Shown here in pieces: positions 1 through 8,224 of a DNA stretch of 40,101 nt; positions within the stretch are counted from its first letter, which is position 1, and each line of letters starts with the position of its first letter. Both the position numbers and the translations under genes were made by a program. The notes below the pieces were generated by a model. That model did not search any database. It was not told the DNA's origin and saw only the letters and a list, made by a program, of their open reading frames with translations. The DNA lies in NCBI GenBank assembly GCA_002716725.1, contig PBBX01000016.1, positions 8,415 to 48,515 on the forward strand, read 5' to 3'. The DNA comes from a bacterium. Its GTDB lineage: Bacteria > Margulisbacteria > Marinamargulisbacteria > GCA-2716485 > GCA-002719695.

Positions 1-2
1 AT

Positions 3-1064
3 TCTATCAAACCATCTCGGCATATTTTTATAGGATCAACGTTGGTATTGTTAAGTCTTATAAGTTTTGTGCTATATGCTAAAAGCATTTCCAATAACTA
101 CTCTATTAGCGTTACATCAAAGCAAGCAGCTGTATCGTCTATAAGAGATTTTTCTACTAAGGAACTGAATGATTTATCAGGCATTGAATATACAAAAGCA
201 CGTATGCAGATGCAATCCATTCGAAAACAATCGTTTATGACCTATATTGCTAAGCATGATGCGTCTATACTTAATTTACAGCTTGATCAATATTACCAAA
301 CCTTTGTTCAAAATAAGCTTAGAATGGATGATCAAAATACCAGAAATGCTATTAAACGCTTAAAAGGTAACCCTAGTTTGTTACAACAATACTTATCTAA
401 TGTAGATGATGTTGATCGTAATGAGTTTAGAAATCGATTTGATCGCTTACAAACGGATATTTTAACCTATTATGATGCTTCATTTTTATTAGATACAACG
501 TATAAAATTTCGATTCAAGATAATCAGTATGGTTCTATTCAAGTTGGAAATACAAAAGCACCTTTACAGGTTATTATTTTTTCAGATTTTTTATGTTCTC
601 ATTGTGCTCAATTTCATGCTAGTTTAGATCATTTATTTAAACGCTATCCTGATTTTTTTAACATCACGTATCGTAGTTTTCCAATTCGGGGTCAATTTTC
701 TGAATTACTAGCCTTATATGGCATTTGTGCAGCAAATCAAAACAACTATTTAGCCTATGCTGATTCTATTTATTCAAATCAAAAGACGATCACGTATGAA
801 ACCATTAATGATTTTATTCCTGATTCATTAGACAAATCTAAACTTAACGTATGTATTCAAGATGCGACGGCTAATAAACTGTTAGATGATGATATTAATG
901 AGGTTAGACGCCTTAATATTCAGTCTACCCCAACGGTATTTTTAAATGGCTATCTATCTAATATAGGCTCTATTCAAGCAGAGTTAAGTAATTTATTAGG
1001 AGTGAGTTCTCTTTCTTTACAAGATCACTCACACTCCCATGATCATTCTGAGCATAACCACTAA
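3..1064 (+). CDS. DsbA-like thiol-disulfide protein, 5'-truncated by window edge
   Basis: The frame is open to the window's first base, so the true start lies upstream; a TTG at 42 is only an internal candidate. The visible N-terminus has a basic stretch, then one hydrophobic segment (signal anchor). A charged helical region of about 140 residues follows, then a thioredoxin-fold domain of the DsbA/Thioredoxin_4 type. It carries the redox motif CSHC (codons at 594-605) and a cis-proline motif TPTVFLNG near the C-terminus. The protein ends in a His/Asp-rich tail (DHSHSHDHSEHNH) that could bind metal. By family it should catalyse disulfide formation or isomerisation in secreted proteins. Its place ahead of a TlpA-like gene and pilin-maturation genes suggests folding of exported or pilus-like proteins. 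The long N-terminal helical region is not part of classical DsbA and its role is unknown. Confidence 0.85.
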   Translation, partial: SIKPSRHIFIGSTLVLLSLISFVLYAKSISNNYSISVTSKQAAVSSIRDFSTKELNDLSGIEYTKARMQMQSIRKQSFMTYIAKHDASILNLQLDQYYQTFVQNKLRMDDQNTRNAIKRLKGNPSLLQQYLSNVDDVDRNEFRNRFDRLQTDILTYYDASFLLDTTYKISIQDNQYGSIQVGNTKAPLQVIIFSDFLCSHCAQFHASLDHLFKRYPDFFNITYRSFPIRGQFSELLALYGICAANQNNYLAYADSIYSNQKTITYETINDFIPDSLDKSKLNVCIQDATANKLLDDDINEVRRLNIQSTPTVFLNGYLSNIGSIQAELSNLLGVSSLSLQDHSHSHDHSEHNH

Positions 1065-1069
1065 GTATT

Positions 1070-1609
1070 ATGTCTAAGGTTGGTTCAAAGCATGTTGTTA
1101 ACATACTGCTTGTTGTCATGCTGACAGTATCTAGTGTTGGTTTTATCTATTTTACATTTTTTGATTCCTCTAACACTGGCTTTGTATCGGTTCAATCGTT
1201 ACCTAATGAGTCTGAATCCTTTCTTATCAAACCGTTATCGGGATCCGCTCTTGATTTAAAGACTATTTCAAGCAAAGTGATTGTGGTTAATTTTTGGGCA
1301 ACATGGTGTGGCCCTTGTTTAATCGAAATTCCAGCGCTTATCTCCTTACAAAACACCTATTCCCATGATGATTTACAAATTATAGGTGTTAGCGTTGATG
1401 ATTCCATAGATATTGTAAAACGATTTTCTACAAAATCACCCTTTAATTATCCGATTACCATGAACTCTTATACTATTAGCAAAAAATTTGGACAGATTTA
1501 TTCGATTCCTACAACCTTTGTCTTAGATAATGATCTAAATATTATTCATAAATTACAAGGGTATCATCAAAAAAGCACTTTAGAGTCACTTATTCTATCG
1601 CTTTTATAA
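1070..1609 (+). CDS. TlpA/ResA-like membrane-anchored thioredoxin
   Basis: This 179-aa protein has an N-terminal membrane anchor (about residues 9-31) and a thioredoxin domain with the motif WATWCGPCLIEIP (active-site CGPC). A later SIPTTFVLD segment supplies the cis-proline. This arrangement is typical of TlpA/ResA reductants, which face the periplasm and reduce disulfides in apocytochromes or other exported proteins. It starts 5 nt after the DsbA-like gene and ends 1 nt before the next start, so the genes are very probably co-transcribed. No cytochrome c maturation genes are visible here. Its substrate is unknown; pairing with the DsbA-like oxidant is inferred from order. Confidence 0.87.
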   Translation: MSKVGSKHVVNILLVVMLTVSSVGFIYFTFFDSSNTGFVSVQSLPNESESFLIKPLSGSALDLKTISSKVIVVNFWATWCGPCLIEIPALISLQNTYSHDDLQIIGVSVDDSIDIVKRFSTKSPFNYPITMNSYTISKKFGQIYSIPTTFVLDNDLNIIHKLQGYHQKSTLESLILSLL

Positions 1610-1610
1610 T

Positions 1611-2153
1611 ATGGGCACGCAAAGCCCTTTTACTAAGGTTCAGCTATTTACAGGCATGATCTATGATGCGTCGATGTCTACATCTGATCTATTTAATATA
1701 GTAGAAGCCCCGTTTAAAGCAAGCATAGATAGTTTCTCTGATACGTTTGATTTTAATCACTCCTCTTACTATACAGCTGAAATGGGCTTTCCTTTAAAGC
1801 GCCTATTTGTTAGTTTTGATCGCTTGGTATCTCCTGAATCTGCATATCAGTACAAAGAGATATCTAATCGAATTGAATCTCAGTTTATGACTCACAATAA
1901 ACGACATGTTAACATTGATCCTGGCATTTTATCGCTTCATAATATACTATTATTTTCGACTAAAAACTTTTCTCATCGTATTGCTTGTGGTCAAGGAATT
2001 TATACAGAATTAACACTTTTATATCAGAAAGGATGTTTTAAATCATTAGATTGGACGTATCCGGATTTTAAACACTCTAAGATACAGCATTACTTTCTAT
2101 CTTTAAGAAAGCGTTATCATACAAAATTACAGTCTGGAGATACGTCATCATGA
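1611..2153 (+). CDS. DUF4416 family protein
   Basis: This 180-aa soluble protein matches DUF4416 along its length. Diagnostic segments are VQLFTGMIYD near the start, YYTAEMGFPLKRLFVSFDRL in the middle, and the central block VNIDPGILSLHNILLFSTKN followed by FSHRIACGQGIYTELTLLY. A WTYPDF motif lies near the C-terminus. The family occurs in several deep-branching or anaerobic bacterial groups and has no assigned biochemical role. Here the gene lies between redox proteins and the prepilin peptidase, overlapping the latter by 4 nt (ATGA), so translation is probably coupled. No signal peptide or membrane segment is seen. Confidence 0.88.
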   Translation: MGTQSPFTKVQLFTGMIYDASMSTSDLFNIVEAPFKASIDSFSDTFDFNHSSYYTAEMGFPLKRLFVSFDRLVSPESAYQYKEISNRIESQFMTHNKRHVNIDPGILSLHNILLFSTKNFSHRIACGQGIYTELTLLYQKGCFKSLDWTYPDFKHSKIQHYFLSLRKRYHTKLQSGDTSS

Positions 2154-2917
2154 TTTATGATACTTACTTAATTATTATCCTAAGCCTTATTTTTGGAGCT
2201 TGCTTTGGCAGTTTTGCTAATATGCTTATTTATCGATTATGTTGTGATCAGTCATTACTGCGTGTTCGTTCACTTTGTCCCAACTGCAATAATACGCTTG
2301 GGCTTATAGATCTTATTCCAATCGTTAGCTTTTTATTGCTTCGTGGACGGTGTCGCTGTTGCAAAAAACCCATCTTAAAACGTTATTTAGTCGTTGAATT
2401 ATTAACCCCCATTTTATTTTTTTTATTTTTATATCCTCATTCTTTTATGCTTTTAAATCTTCATTACTTATTGTTTGGTTATATTATATTAATTCTTTTT
2501 TTTACCGATCTTGAATCCTATTTATTACCCTTACCGCTAACTAGCATCTTAGTTGGTTTGGGGATAGCTATATCGTTTCTAGGTGATGTATTACTGTCTA
2601 GACTAATGGTTGCACTCTTGTTTGCTAGTGGATTGTTAGCGTTTCGATATATCTTTAACCACATTTATAAGCAAGATACCTTTGGCCTTGGGGATATTAT
2701 CCTTTTAGTTGCGATTTCACTTAATTTTGGTTGGCAAATTTGTCTTTCAACATTTTATTGTGCTGTAATATTAGGGGGATGCTATAGTGTAATGCTGATA
2801 GCTTTAAAAAAACGGTCACGAAACGATCTGATTCCATTTGGTCCATTTATTATTATAGGGATTTTATGTAGTTTTAAATTTTTAGAGATTGCTGTTCCTT
2901 TCTTGTTTCTAATTTAA
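2150..2917 (+). CDS. pilD: Prepilin peptidase / N-methyltransferase (A24 family)
   Basis: A 255-aa polytopic membrane protein that cleaves the leader of type IV prepilins or type II pseudopilins and N-methylates the new N-terminus. Two zinc-type Cys pairs lie in the cytoplasmic loop (C43PNC46 and C68xxC71). The aspartyl-protease motifs are FTDLESYLLP (catalytic D120) and FGLGD (D182, the GxGD motif). IPFGPFIIIG near the end is also typical. Hydrophobic segments fill the rest. It overlaps the upstream DUF4416 gene and is followed immediately by small pilin-like proteins, its likely substrates. Whether the machine is a type IV pilus, a type II secretion system or a competence pilus cannot be decided here, because no ATPase or secretin gene is visible. 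Confidence 0.93.
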   Translation: MIYDTYLIIILSLIFGACFGSFANMLIYRLCCDQSLLRVRSLCPNCNNTLGLIDLIPIVSFLLLRGRCRCCKKPILKRYLVVELLTPILFFLFLYPHSFMLLNLHYLLFGYIILILFFTDLESYLLPLPLTSILVGLGIAISFLGDVLLSRLMVALLFASGLLAFRYIFNHIYKQDTFGLGDIILLVAISLNFGWQICLSTFYCAVILGGCYSVMLIALKKRSRNDLIPFGPFIIIGILCSFKFLEIAVPFLFLI

Positions 2918-2920
2918 TCT

Positions 2921-3298
2921 GTGCTTCATTTTTTACTTGTTTATTTGATTATTATCGGGACGACTATTACTAGCCTATCCCTTAATTTTAAGCATTTTTA
3001 TGCTAAATTATGGACGTTTCAGGTATTAACATCGGCTCGATATAATCAGTTGATGGGTCATATGAATAACGCTGATAGCATGCTTGGCTTTACAGATCAG
3101 TCATTGGATTTTACGTTTATGCCGTCTATTTCTATTCCAAATGGGCTAATCGTGGATAGCAATCGATTTGTATTGGGGTCAAAACCTCATTTAAATACAG
3201 CCTATGCAGGAAGTCTATTTTTTAGATTCCATAAACAGCACTATAGACTTACCTTTCCTGTTGGATTATCGGTTCTTAGGGTGTATCTGCTCCATTAA
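2921..3298 (+). CDS. Pseudopilin-like small membrane protein (GspH-like?)
   Basis: This 125-aa protein uses a GTG start 3 nt after the prepilin peptidase stop. One N-terminal hydrophobic helix (residues 2-22) has no basic leader and no Gly-Phe-T-L-x-E processing site, so it may be an uncleaved or degenerate pseudopilin. The C-terminal part (TAYAGSLFFRFHKQHYRLTF) resembles the beta-rich end of GspH/FimT-like minor pilins. The minor pseudopilin assignment rests mainly on operon position. The start could also be misplaced. Confidence 0.55.
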   Translation: MLHFLLVYLIIIGTTITSLSLNFKHFYAKLWTFQVLTSARYNQLMGHMNNADSMLGFTDQSLDFTFMPSISIPNGLIVDSNRFVLGSKPHLNTAYAGSLFFRFHKQHYRLTFPVGLSVLRVYLLH

Positions 3299-3300
3299 AC

Positions 3301-3579
3301 ATGACTATATCTAAAGGGTTTTTATTATTTGATGTTATGCTATCGCTATTACTTGTTGGCCTTTATTTACCGTTGGTTATTCAAGGCATTTTTAGTTTAA
3401 ATACGTCTGTATCTCGAATCTATGATTACCATGCTAACTTAATACAGCTTCAGGCTCATATGAATGATAGGGCTATATCGTTTGAGCCTATTTTTATCTA
3501 TGATAATTCTGAGAAGATAACTACGTTTTTTACTGATATATTTGGCTTACATATTCGCTGGGTTGATCATACGCCATGA
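3301..3579 (+). CDS. Minor pseudopilin-like protein with class III-type leader
   Basis: This 92-aa protein begins MTISKG/FLLFDVMLSLLLV: a short basic leader, a Gly at -1 and a Phe at +1, then a hydrophobic helix. This is the prepilin peptidase recognition pattern. Position +5 of the predicted mature protein is Asp rather than the usual Glu. The globular part is short, as in minor pseudopilins of the GspI/GspJ class. It lies 2 nt after the previous gene and overlaps the next by 4 nt (ATGA), so it belongs to the pilus-like cassette. Confidence 0.68.
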   Translation: MTISKGFLLFDVMLSLLLVGLYLPLVIQGIFSLNTSVSRIYDYHANLIQLQAHMNDRAISFEPIFIYDNSEKITTFFTDIFGLHIRWVDHTP

Positions 3580-3995
3580 CACTAGGTATTCAGCAAGGGA
3601 AAAGCCTTATTTGTTTAATCGTATGGTTATTGATTACGAGTACCGTGTTACCGTTACTTTGTTCTTTGCTTATCATGACCGCTACCTATTACTCTAAAAC
3701 GGCTTATATGTTACTAGCCTTATCTGAATTATCGTTTCTTAAATCGCTTATTCAAATGGATCTTATGACTGGTTCTCTTCATAAGATGGGGCCGATACTA
3801 TCAATATCATCTCAATCCAATACCATTTCGTATACAGTTTCGAATGCTCGTCTAAAACGAAGGGAAACAACCAGTCGCTATGTCAGCTCATTTTTACGTA
3901 TTGACTCTTTAGGTATACTACACAAAAACTGTATTCAACTTATATTTTTAAATGCCTACATTAAGCCCCTAGTCTTATGTAAAGCAAGGTTATAG
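3576..3995 (+). CDS. Minor pseudopilin-like protein (GspJ-like position)
   Basis: A 139-aa protein with the N-terminus MTLGIQQG/KSLICLIVWLL, a prepilin-like short leader ending in Gly before a hydrophobic helix. Position +1 is Lys and +5 is Cys in place of the common aromatic and Glu residues, so processing may be atypical. The remainder is compatible with a small beta-rich domain (QSNTISYTVSNARLKRRE), but there is no strong family signature. It overlaps the preceding pseudopilin gene by 4 nt. The call depends on the leader shape and operon position. Confidence 0.6.
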   Translation: MTLGIQQGKSLICLIVWLLITSTVLPLLCSLLIMTATYYSKTAYMLLALSELSFLKSLIQMDLMTGSLHKMGPILSISSQSNTISYTVSNARLKRRETTSRYVSSFLRIDSLGILHKNCIQLIFLNAYIKPLVLCKARL

Positions 3996-3999
3996 TATT

Positions 4000-4362
4000 A
4001 TGCTTACCCTCTTACGATCATCTGGATATATGAGTCTTACTCTTAGTCTGTTAATGACGTCTTTATTGAGTTGTTTAATGATACTAACACAGTTATCACA
4101 CCTTTATTATTTACATGTTCAATCATCACGTCATTATCTTATTGCTTATGCCGCTTCTTTATCAGGCTTAAGACTTGCTGCTCATTATCAAGATCATATT
4201 ACATCTACACTGATAGAATCGCCTACTAAATACGATTTTGAATCCCTACCCTTTTTTACCTATCAGGGTATTTCCTTTAAATTACTTCAAAGCCCCTTTT
4301 ATATATATGCTTACGGCAGCTATGATGAGACTCATTGTATTCTAAAAAGATCGTTGAATTGA
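4000..4362 (+). CDS. PilX/GspK-like minor pilin N-terminal protein
   Basis: A 120-aa protein with the leader MLTLLRSSG before YMSLTLSLLMTSLLSCLMIL, the pattern seen at the N-termini of PilX or GspK-type minor pilins. These typically lack Glu at +5, as here (Thr). It is far shorter than canonical GspK (about 300 aa), so it may be a reduced tip component. It is the last of four consecutive pilin-like genes behind the prepilin peptidase; the next gene starts 31 nt downstream. Confidence 0.6.
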   Translation: MLTLLRSSGYMSLTLSLLMTSLLSCLMILTQLSHLYYLHVQSSRHYLIAYAASLSGLRLAAHYQDHITSTLIESPTKYDFESLPFFTYQGISFKLLQSPFYIYAYGSYDETHCILKRSLN

Positions 4363-4393
4363 CTTTATTTTTAGTATCGTTTATTTTACGTAA

Positions 4394-4939
4394 ATGCGTA
4401 TTTTTTATTTATTTTTTTATTTTATATTATATTTTTTAATATTTATGGCTCCGATTCATGCCGATGATACGACCCGTTATTTAAAAATGTATCCTAAAAA
4501 CTTTACTGTTGGTGGCATTGAATTAGAAACGATGTATGATTCTTCTCATTCTAGAGCTCACCAACTTTCTGGATCATTTAATTCTAACACCGCTTATATT
4601 TATGAAACATCTATAAGCTATAGTTATAGTACTTTACATTATTCTTTGCATGATACGTTCTCATCCTTTACAAAACATCGCTATAGAATATCCCCTAAAT
4701 ATATAGATAAAACAGATAAACCTCATCAAGTGCGTATCACTCTGAGTTATGCTTATTTTTTAGGTGCCGAAAAAAAACTTACTGATATGTCTATTCTAAC
4801 TAATCTTATTATTGGAACTGAAGCGAGATTAGTACACTTATCGGGTTCTTATGGCTGGGATAATAATCAAACCTATAATTATTCTTTTAATGTTGCTTTA
4901 TTTGATCACTATTCTATCTATTTAAAAATCTCACTTTAA
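4394..4939 (+). CDS. Secreted, probably outer-membrane barrel-like protein of unknown function
   Basis: This 181-aa protein starts with a signal peptide (very hydrophobic residues 2-20, likely cleavage after IHA before DDT). The mature part alternates polar and aromatic residues (YETSISYSYSTLHYSLHDTF, RITLSYAYF, YNYSFNVALFDHYSIYLKIS), as expected for transmembrane beta strands. I recognise no family. It is the distal gene of the pilin cassette, 31 nt after the PilX/GspK-like gene, and may be an outer-membrane accessory of that apparatus. It ends 19 nt before the convergent minus-strand gene. Confidence 0.6.
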   Translation: MRIFYLFFYFILYFLIFMAPIHADDTTRYLKMYPKNFTVGGIELETMYDSSHSRAHQLSGSFNSNTAYIYETSISYSYSTLHYSLHDTFSSFTKHRYRISPKYIDKTDKPHQVRITLSYAYFLGAEKKLTDMSILTNLIIGTEARLVHLSGSYGWDNNQTYNYSFNVALFDHYSIYLKISL

Positions 4940-4958
4940 TCCCCCGATTAATACCTTA

Positions 4959-5876
4959 TTAAGAGTTCATACTTAATTCATCATATAACAGTCTTAATTC
5001 GGGTACATCACAGTGATTAATACGTGCTCTTTGAATCGCATTTCCTAAAATTGCATCCTTTTCAATGTCACGACCTGCTTCCCAATCTAAACACATGCTC
5101 GTCTTATATGGTTTCATGGTTTGTGTCTCATCTATATTTTTTTTGATAATATCATCGCCAATCTCATAACCATCACTGGCAGCTAAGCGTTGAACATCTT
5201 TCATGATAGCTATAATACGTTCCTTAACTACTTTATCAGCTAATAATTCCTGGGTTGTTTTTCCTTTGTAAATAACGGATAACGGGTTAAAGGGAGCATT
5301 CCAAATTAGTTTTTTATAGCGTTCTAACTGAATAGATTCAGAAACTTTGCAAATAATATCAGACTCAGCAAACAATGAGGCAAACGTTGTTACATGATCA
5401 TATGATCCATGTGGATAATGCCCTATTACTAAACGTCCATAATCTTGATGATGAATGGTTGCGGGCGCTATTTTAGCCACACATACAAAGGCTAAAGCAC
5501 TAATAATGGGTGTTTCGGGGTAGGCCTGTTGGTAGTCTGATTCGATATGAATCCCATTTTGAAGCAAGACAATACAGGTTTGTTTCCCAATCAATGGCTT
5601 GATATCATGTAACACCGTTTGCGTTGCTAATACCTTTGTGCTAATCACAACATAATCAGGTTGATTATTGATATCTAAAATCGAACTAAAAACCTCTTTT
5701 GGGTAGAATATGGATTCATCATTATTAGGATGTATGATTCGAATGCCTTGTTTCTGAATTTCATCTTTATCAGATCGTGCAACACAACTTATTTCAACGG
5801 TATTACTAACACATTTGGATGCATATAATGAGCCTATAGCACCCATTCCGATAAATAATATATTTTTGGGTTTCAT
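4959..5876 (-). CDS. panE: Ketopantoate reductase-family oxidoreductase (PanE/ApbA)
   Basis: A 305-aa NADPH-dependent reductase. The N-terminal Rossmann fold has GMGAIG at residues 10-15. The C-terminal domain contains YKKLIWNAPFNPLSV (conserved Lys and Asn of the ApbA_C domain) and a terminal block with DWEAGRDIEKDAILGNAIQRA matching the substrate-binding end of the family. The classic reaction is reduction of 2-dehydropantoate to pantoate for coenzyme A. No panB or panC is nearby, and family members also include other 2-oxoacid reductases, so substrate is not certain. Its promoter appears to sit in the last codons of the upstream gene, with the ATG only 6 nt after the -10 box (see promoter entry). 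Confidence 0.87.
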   Translation of the reverse strand: MKPKNILFIGMGAIGSLYASKCVSNTVEISCVARSDKDEIQKQGIRIIHPNNDESIFYPKEVFSSILDINNQPDYVVISTKVLATQTVLHDIKPLIGKQTCIVLLQNGIHIESDYQQAYPETPIISALAFVCVAKIAPATIHHQDYGRLVIGHYPHGSYDHVTTFASLFAESDIICKVSESIQLERYKKLIWNAPFNPLSVIYKGKTTQELLADKVVKERIIAIMKDVQRLAASDGYEIGDDIIKKNIDETQTMKPYKTSMCLDWEAGRDIEKDAILGNAIQRARINHCDVPELRLLYDELSMNS

Positions 5877-5882
5877 TACTAC

Positions 5883-5912
5883 ACTATACGTATAGTCTAT
5901 TTTTTAAGTCAA
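5883..5912 (-). promoter_or_regulatory. panE promoter with palindromic -10 region; predicted leaderless start
   Basis: Read on the minus strand: TTGACT, an 18-nt spacer, TATAGT, then GTAGTA and the panE ATG. The -10 hexamer (5883-5888) forms one arm of the perfect 14-bp palindrome ACTATACGTATAGT (5883-5896), a possible operator. There is no Shine-Dalgarno. The promoter lies inside the 3' end of the upstream coding region. Confidence 0.6.
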
Positions 5913-6702
5913 TAAGCTCTCTTAAAGCTTCTTCAATTTCACGTTCACGTTTTATCTGACTATTTATTCTTCTTTCTTCTCTTTTATTATTATACTCTTG
6001 CATTCTAATACAGCTCATCCTTTTTTCTATTTCTTTTCTTGCTATCTGTACTTCTAGGAAAGGTTTTTTTAGTATATTTTCACACTGCTTTTCAAGGTCA
6101 GTAAATTTTAATCTACATTTGTCCCTCCTTCGGTTCCCAATGCGTTTATAATGGTTCCAAATGCGTGTATAATAATTTTCCAAATTTTGATTAAACTTTA
6201 TTAAATTTTTAAAAATATTATCTTGAGTATCAAGACATATCAAATATTGTTTATTCTCTCTTGATCTTTGAGAAAAAGGCACATTTTGCCTACTATCTGC
6301 ACCAACGAATATGGGTCTATTTTCATGCTTTAAATCCTCATTTGTTATATTATCAACATCTTGTTTCTTAAGAGGTAACTGAACATCATATTGTACTAAA
6401 CACATCCTTACATAAGGTAAAAATTTATTTTTATAATAATTTTCAAATCCTACTACTAAATCTTTAAAATATTGTTTTGGTTTCCTTGTATCAACAACAT
6501 ATAGAATTTGATCTAAACATTTTAACTGATCTGCTGCTTTTGATTCTTCAAAGATCATTTCCATGAAAACGTTATGTATAGATCTCAAGAAGCTTTCCAC
6601 ATCTTTGTTTTGATTTTGACTAATTCTATCTAAACTTTCACCGCTAGCATGCATTCTAGCTAAACTTACAACGCTAGGTTGATAATATGTGTCTGCGATC
6701 AT
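5884..6702 (-). CDS. Hypothetical charged, coiled-coil protein
   Basis: A 272-aa protein that I do not recognise. It has no signal peptide or membrane segment. The C-terminal third (about residues 205-268) is very rich in Lys, Arg and Glu (REERRINSQIKREREIEEAL) and is probably a coiled coil. The central part has scattered aromatic and basic residues. Codon and base usage is more A-rich than the flanking enzymes and resembles the accessory island at 20.4-25 kb. A GGAAG site lies about 6 nt before the ATG. Its last codons overlap the panE promoter palindrome. Lineage-specific, perhaps host-interaction, origin is a guess. Confidence 0.6.
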   Translation of the reverse strand: MIADTYYQPSVVSLARMHASGESLDRISQNQNKDVESFLRSIHNVFMEMIFEESKAADQLKCLDQILYVVDTRKPKQYFKDLVVGFENYYKNKFLPYVRMCLVQYDVQLPLKKQDVDNITNEDLKHENRPIFVGADSRQNVPFSQRSRENKQYLICLDTQDNIFKNLIKFNQNLENYYTRIWNHYKRIGNRRRDKCRLKFTDLEKQCENILKKPFLEVQIARKEIEKRMSCIRMQEYNNKREERRINSQIKREREIEEALRELIDLKNRLYV

Positions 6703-6817
6703 CGATAACTTCCATTTTTGTAAAATTTTATATTTTTTTTCAACAAATAAAATGCCAAACTATTCTATCAAATATCTTTTCAATATTTAATTACTTATTT
6801 TTTATAGATAATAATTA

Positions 6818-7345
6818 TTATTTAGATACTTGATGATGTTTTGCTAAGCTTACATACTTTGCAGCCCATCGTTTATTTTCTTCGTACTTATCTTGTGAGT
6901 ATTGTTTCATTTGTTTGGCTGGAATCCCTGCCCATAAGGTATTTTCTTCTACCAAGGTTCCTTCTTTTACAACAGCACCGGCTCCAATCGTGGCACCTTT
7001 TTTGATAATGGCTCCATTTAAAATAATCGCTCCCATTCCAATTAACACACCATCTTCTAGTGTACAAGCATGTAAAATTGCGCGATGGCCAACCGTAACA
7101 TCATCTCCCACAATACAAGGCAACTCATTTTCTACATGAATACAGCTTAAATCTTGAATATTGCTTCGTTTACCAATGATGATTTTATTAATATCGCCTC
7201 TTAGTACGGATCCATACCAAATTGAACTATGCTCACCAATGGAGATATCCCCTACTAAAGAGGCTGAATTTGCAACAAAGACAGAGTGATTAACTACTGG
7301 TTTTTCTGTTGATATTACGGAACTTAACTCTGTTTTCTTTTTCAT
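6818..7345 (-). CDS. Gamma-carbonic-anhydrase-fold protein (YrdA/PaaY-like)
   Basis: A 175-aa left-handed beta-helix (hexapeptide repeat) protein. Metal-site residues of the gamma-class carbonic anhydrase fold are in place: H70, H87 and H92, with R49/D51 (VLRGD) and Q64/D65 upstream. The block VGDDVTVGHRAILHACTLED is a signature of the YrdA/PaaY/CaiE group. The C-terminal helix is amphipathic. Family members bind zinc or iron; some are carbonic anhydrases and others have unclear roles. The short loop between H70 and H87 is the YrdA form rather than the archaeal Cam form. No Shine-Dalgarno is seen; TATAAT ends 2 nt before the ATG and TATGAT lies 13 nt before it. Confidence 0.88.
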   Translation of the reverse strand: MKKKTELSSVISTEKPVVNHSVFVANSASLVGDISIGEHSSIWYGSVLRGDINKIIIGKRSNIQDLSCIHVENELPCIVGDDVTVGHRAILHACTLEDGVLIGMGAIILNGAIIKKGATIGAGAVVKEGTLVEENTLWAGIPAKQMKQYSQDKYEENKRWAAKYVSLAKHHQVSK

Positions 7346-7474
7346 ATATTATAAGCTTATCATAGTTATGGGTTTTAATTTATACGTCATATTTATTTTT
7401 TTGTTTTCATAATTCATGATATTATTTAATATAGTGTGATCTATTTTATATAAAATTATGTAGAGGGTAATGAT

Positions 7475-8224
7475 ATGTCTGATGAAAATAAAGATGAGTT
7501 TGAGCATAATGATGGTTTAGGTGATTTGCTTAGGGAACGTGAGAAACTAGAGTTTAGTTGGTCTAAAACAATTGTAGTGTTATGTTCGTTGTTTGCTGTT
7601 GTAATTGTTGGCATATATTTTATATTTAATGTAGGAAAATCTGTTATAAAAAACGAAGTTCAAGAGTCTATCACAACCAAAACTCCTCAAACGATGCAGA
7701 TACCCTCTCCAAAAAACGTTACAGCGAAACAAAGCAAACCGAAAAAAGCGACGCCTGTTACTACAAAAAAATCGACACTTAAATCAAAGCCCACTGTTTC
7801 TAAGAAGACTAAAAAAAGTCAATCTTCTACTGTAAAAAAGCAGGCACAAACAAAAACAGCTAAAGCCACTATTTCTATTTCCTCTGATGCTAAAAAAAAG
7901 AGACCATCCTCCTATAAAACGGTTCAAAAACCTAATGTTAAGGTCTCACCTAAGACGAAAGCAAAGGTTAAGAACGCTAAGTCAACTATTGGTTTATATC
8001 AATACAAGGTTATTACAGGCACCTTTAGTAACCGAAAAAATGCATTAGACCATCTAGAAAATTTAAAATCTATTGGAATTAAAGGCTTTATTAAGCAAAC
8101 TAAAACATCTTTAGGTTCGTATTTTAGGGTACAGGTAGGCGCTTATAAATCTCAATCTAGTGCCAAACAACAACAGGCAAAACTACAAGCGATTAATATT
8201 GACTCTTATATTTATCAGGAATAA
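7475..8224 (+). CDS. Membrane-anchored SPOR-domain protein
   Basis: This 249-aa protein has a short cytoplasmic N-terminus, one membrane helix (about residues 31-52), a long Lys/Thr/Ser-rich linker (about 65-165) and a C-terminal SPOR domain (about 172-249; QYKVITGTFSNRKNALDHL and YFRVQVGAYKSQSSAKQQQ). SPOR domains bind denuded peptidoglycan glycans at the septum, and this FtsN/DedD-like topology fits a division-associated envelope protein. An AGAGGG ribosome binding site precedes the ATG. It is directly followed by maf and mreB, consistent with a cell-envelope cluster. The basic low-complexity linker probably spans the periplasm. Confidence 0.85.
   Translation: MSDENKDEFEHNDGLGDLLREREKLEFSWSKTIVVLCSLFAVVIVGIYFIFNVGKSVIKNEVQESITTKTPQTMQIPSPKNVTAKQSKPKKATPVTTKKSTLKSKPTVSKKTKKSQSSTVKKQAQTKTAKATISISSDAKKKRPSSYKTVQKPNVKVSPKTKAKVKNAKSTIGLYQYKVITGTFSNRKNALDHLENLKSIGIKGFIKQTKTSLGSYFRVQVGAYKSQSSAKQQQAKLQAINIDSYIYQE

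Noticed and set aside
42-44. TTG at 42 as start of the DsbA-like gene
   Set aside because: The frame is open to the window edge with a basic stretch before the hydrophobic helix, so the real start is upstream.
4936-4951. TTAAT-cccccg-ATTAA inverted repeat between convergent genes as a terminator
   Set aside because: The 5-bp AT stem is too weak and lacks a T tract.
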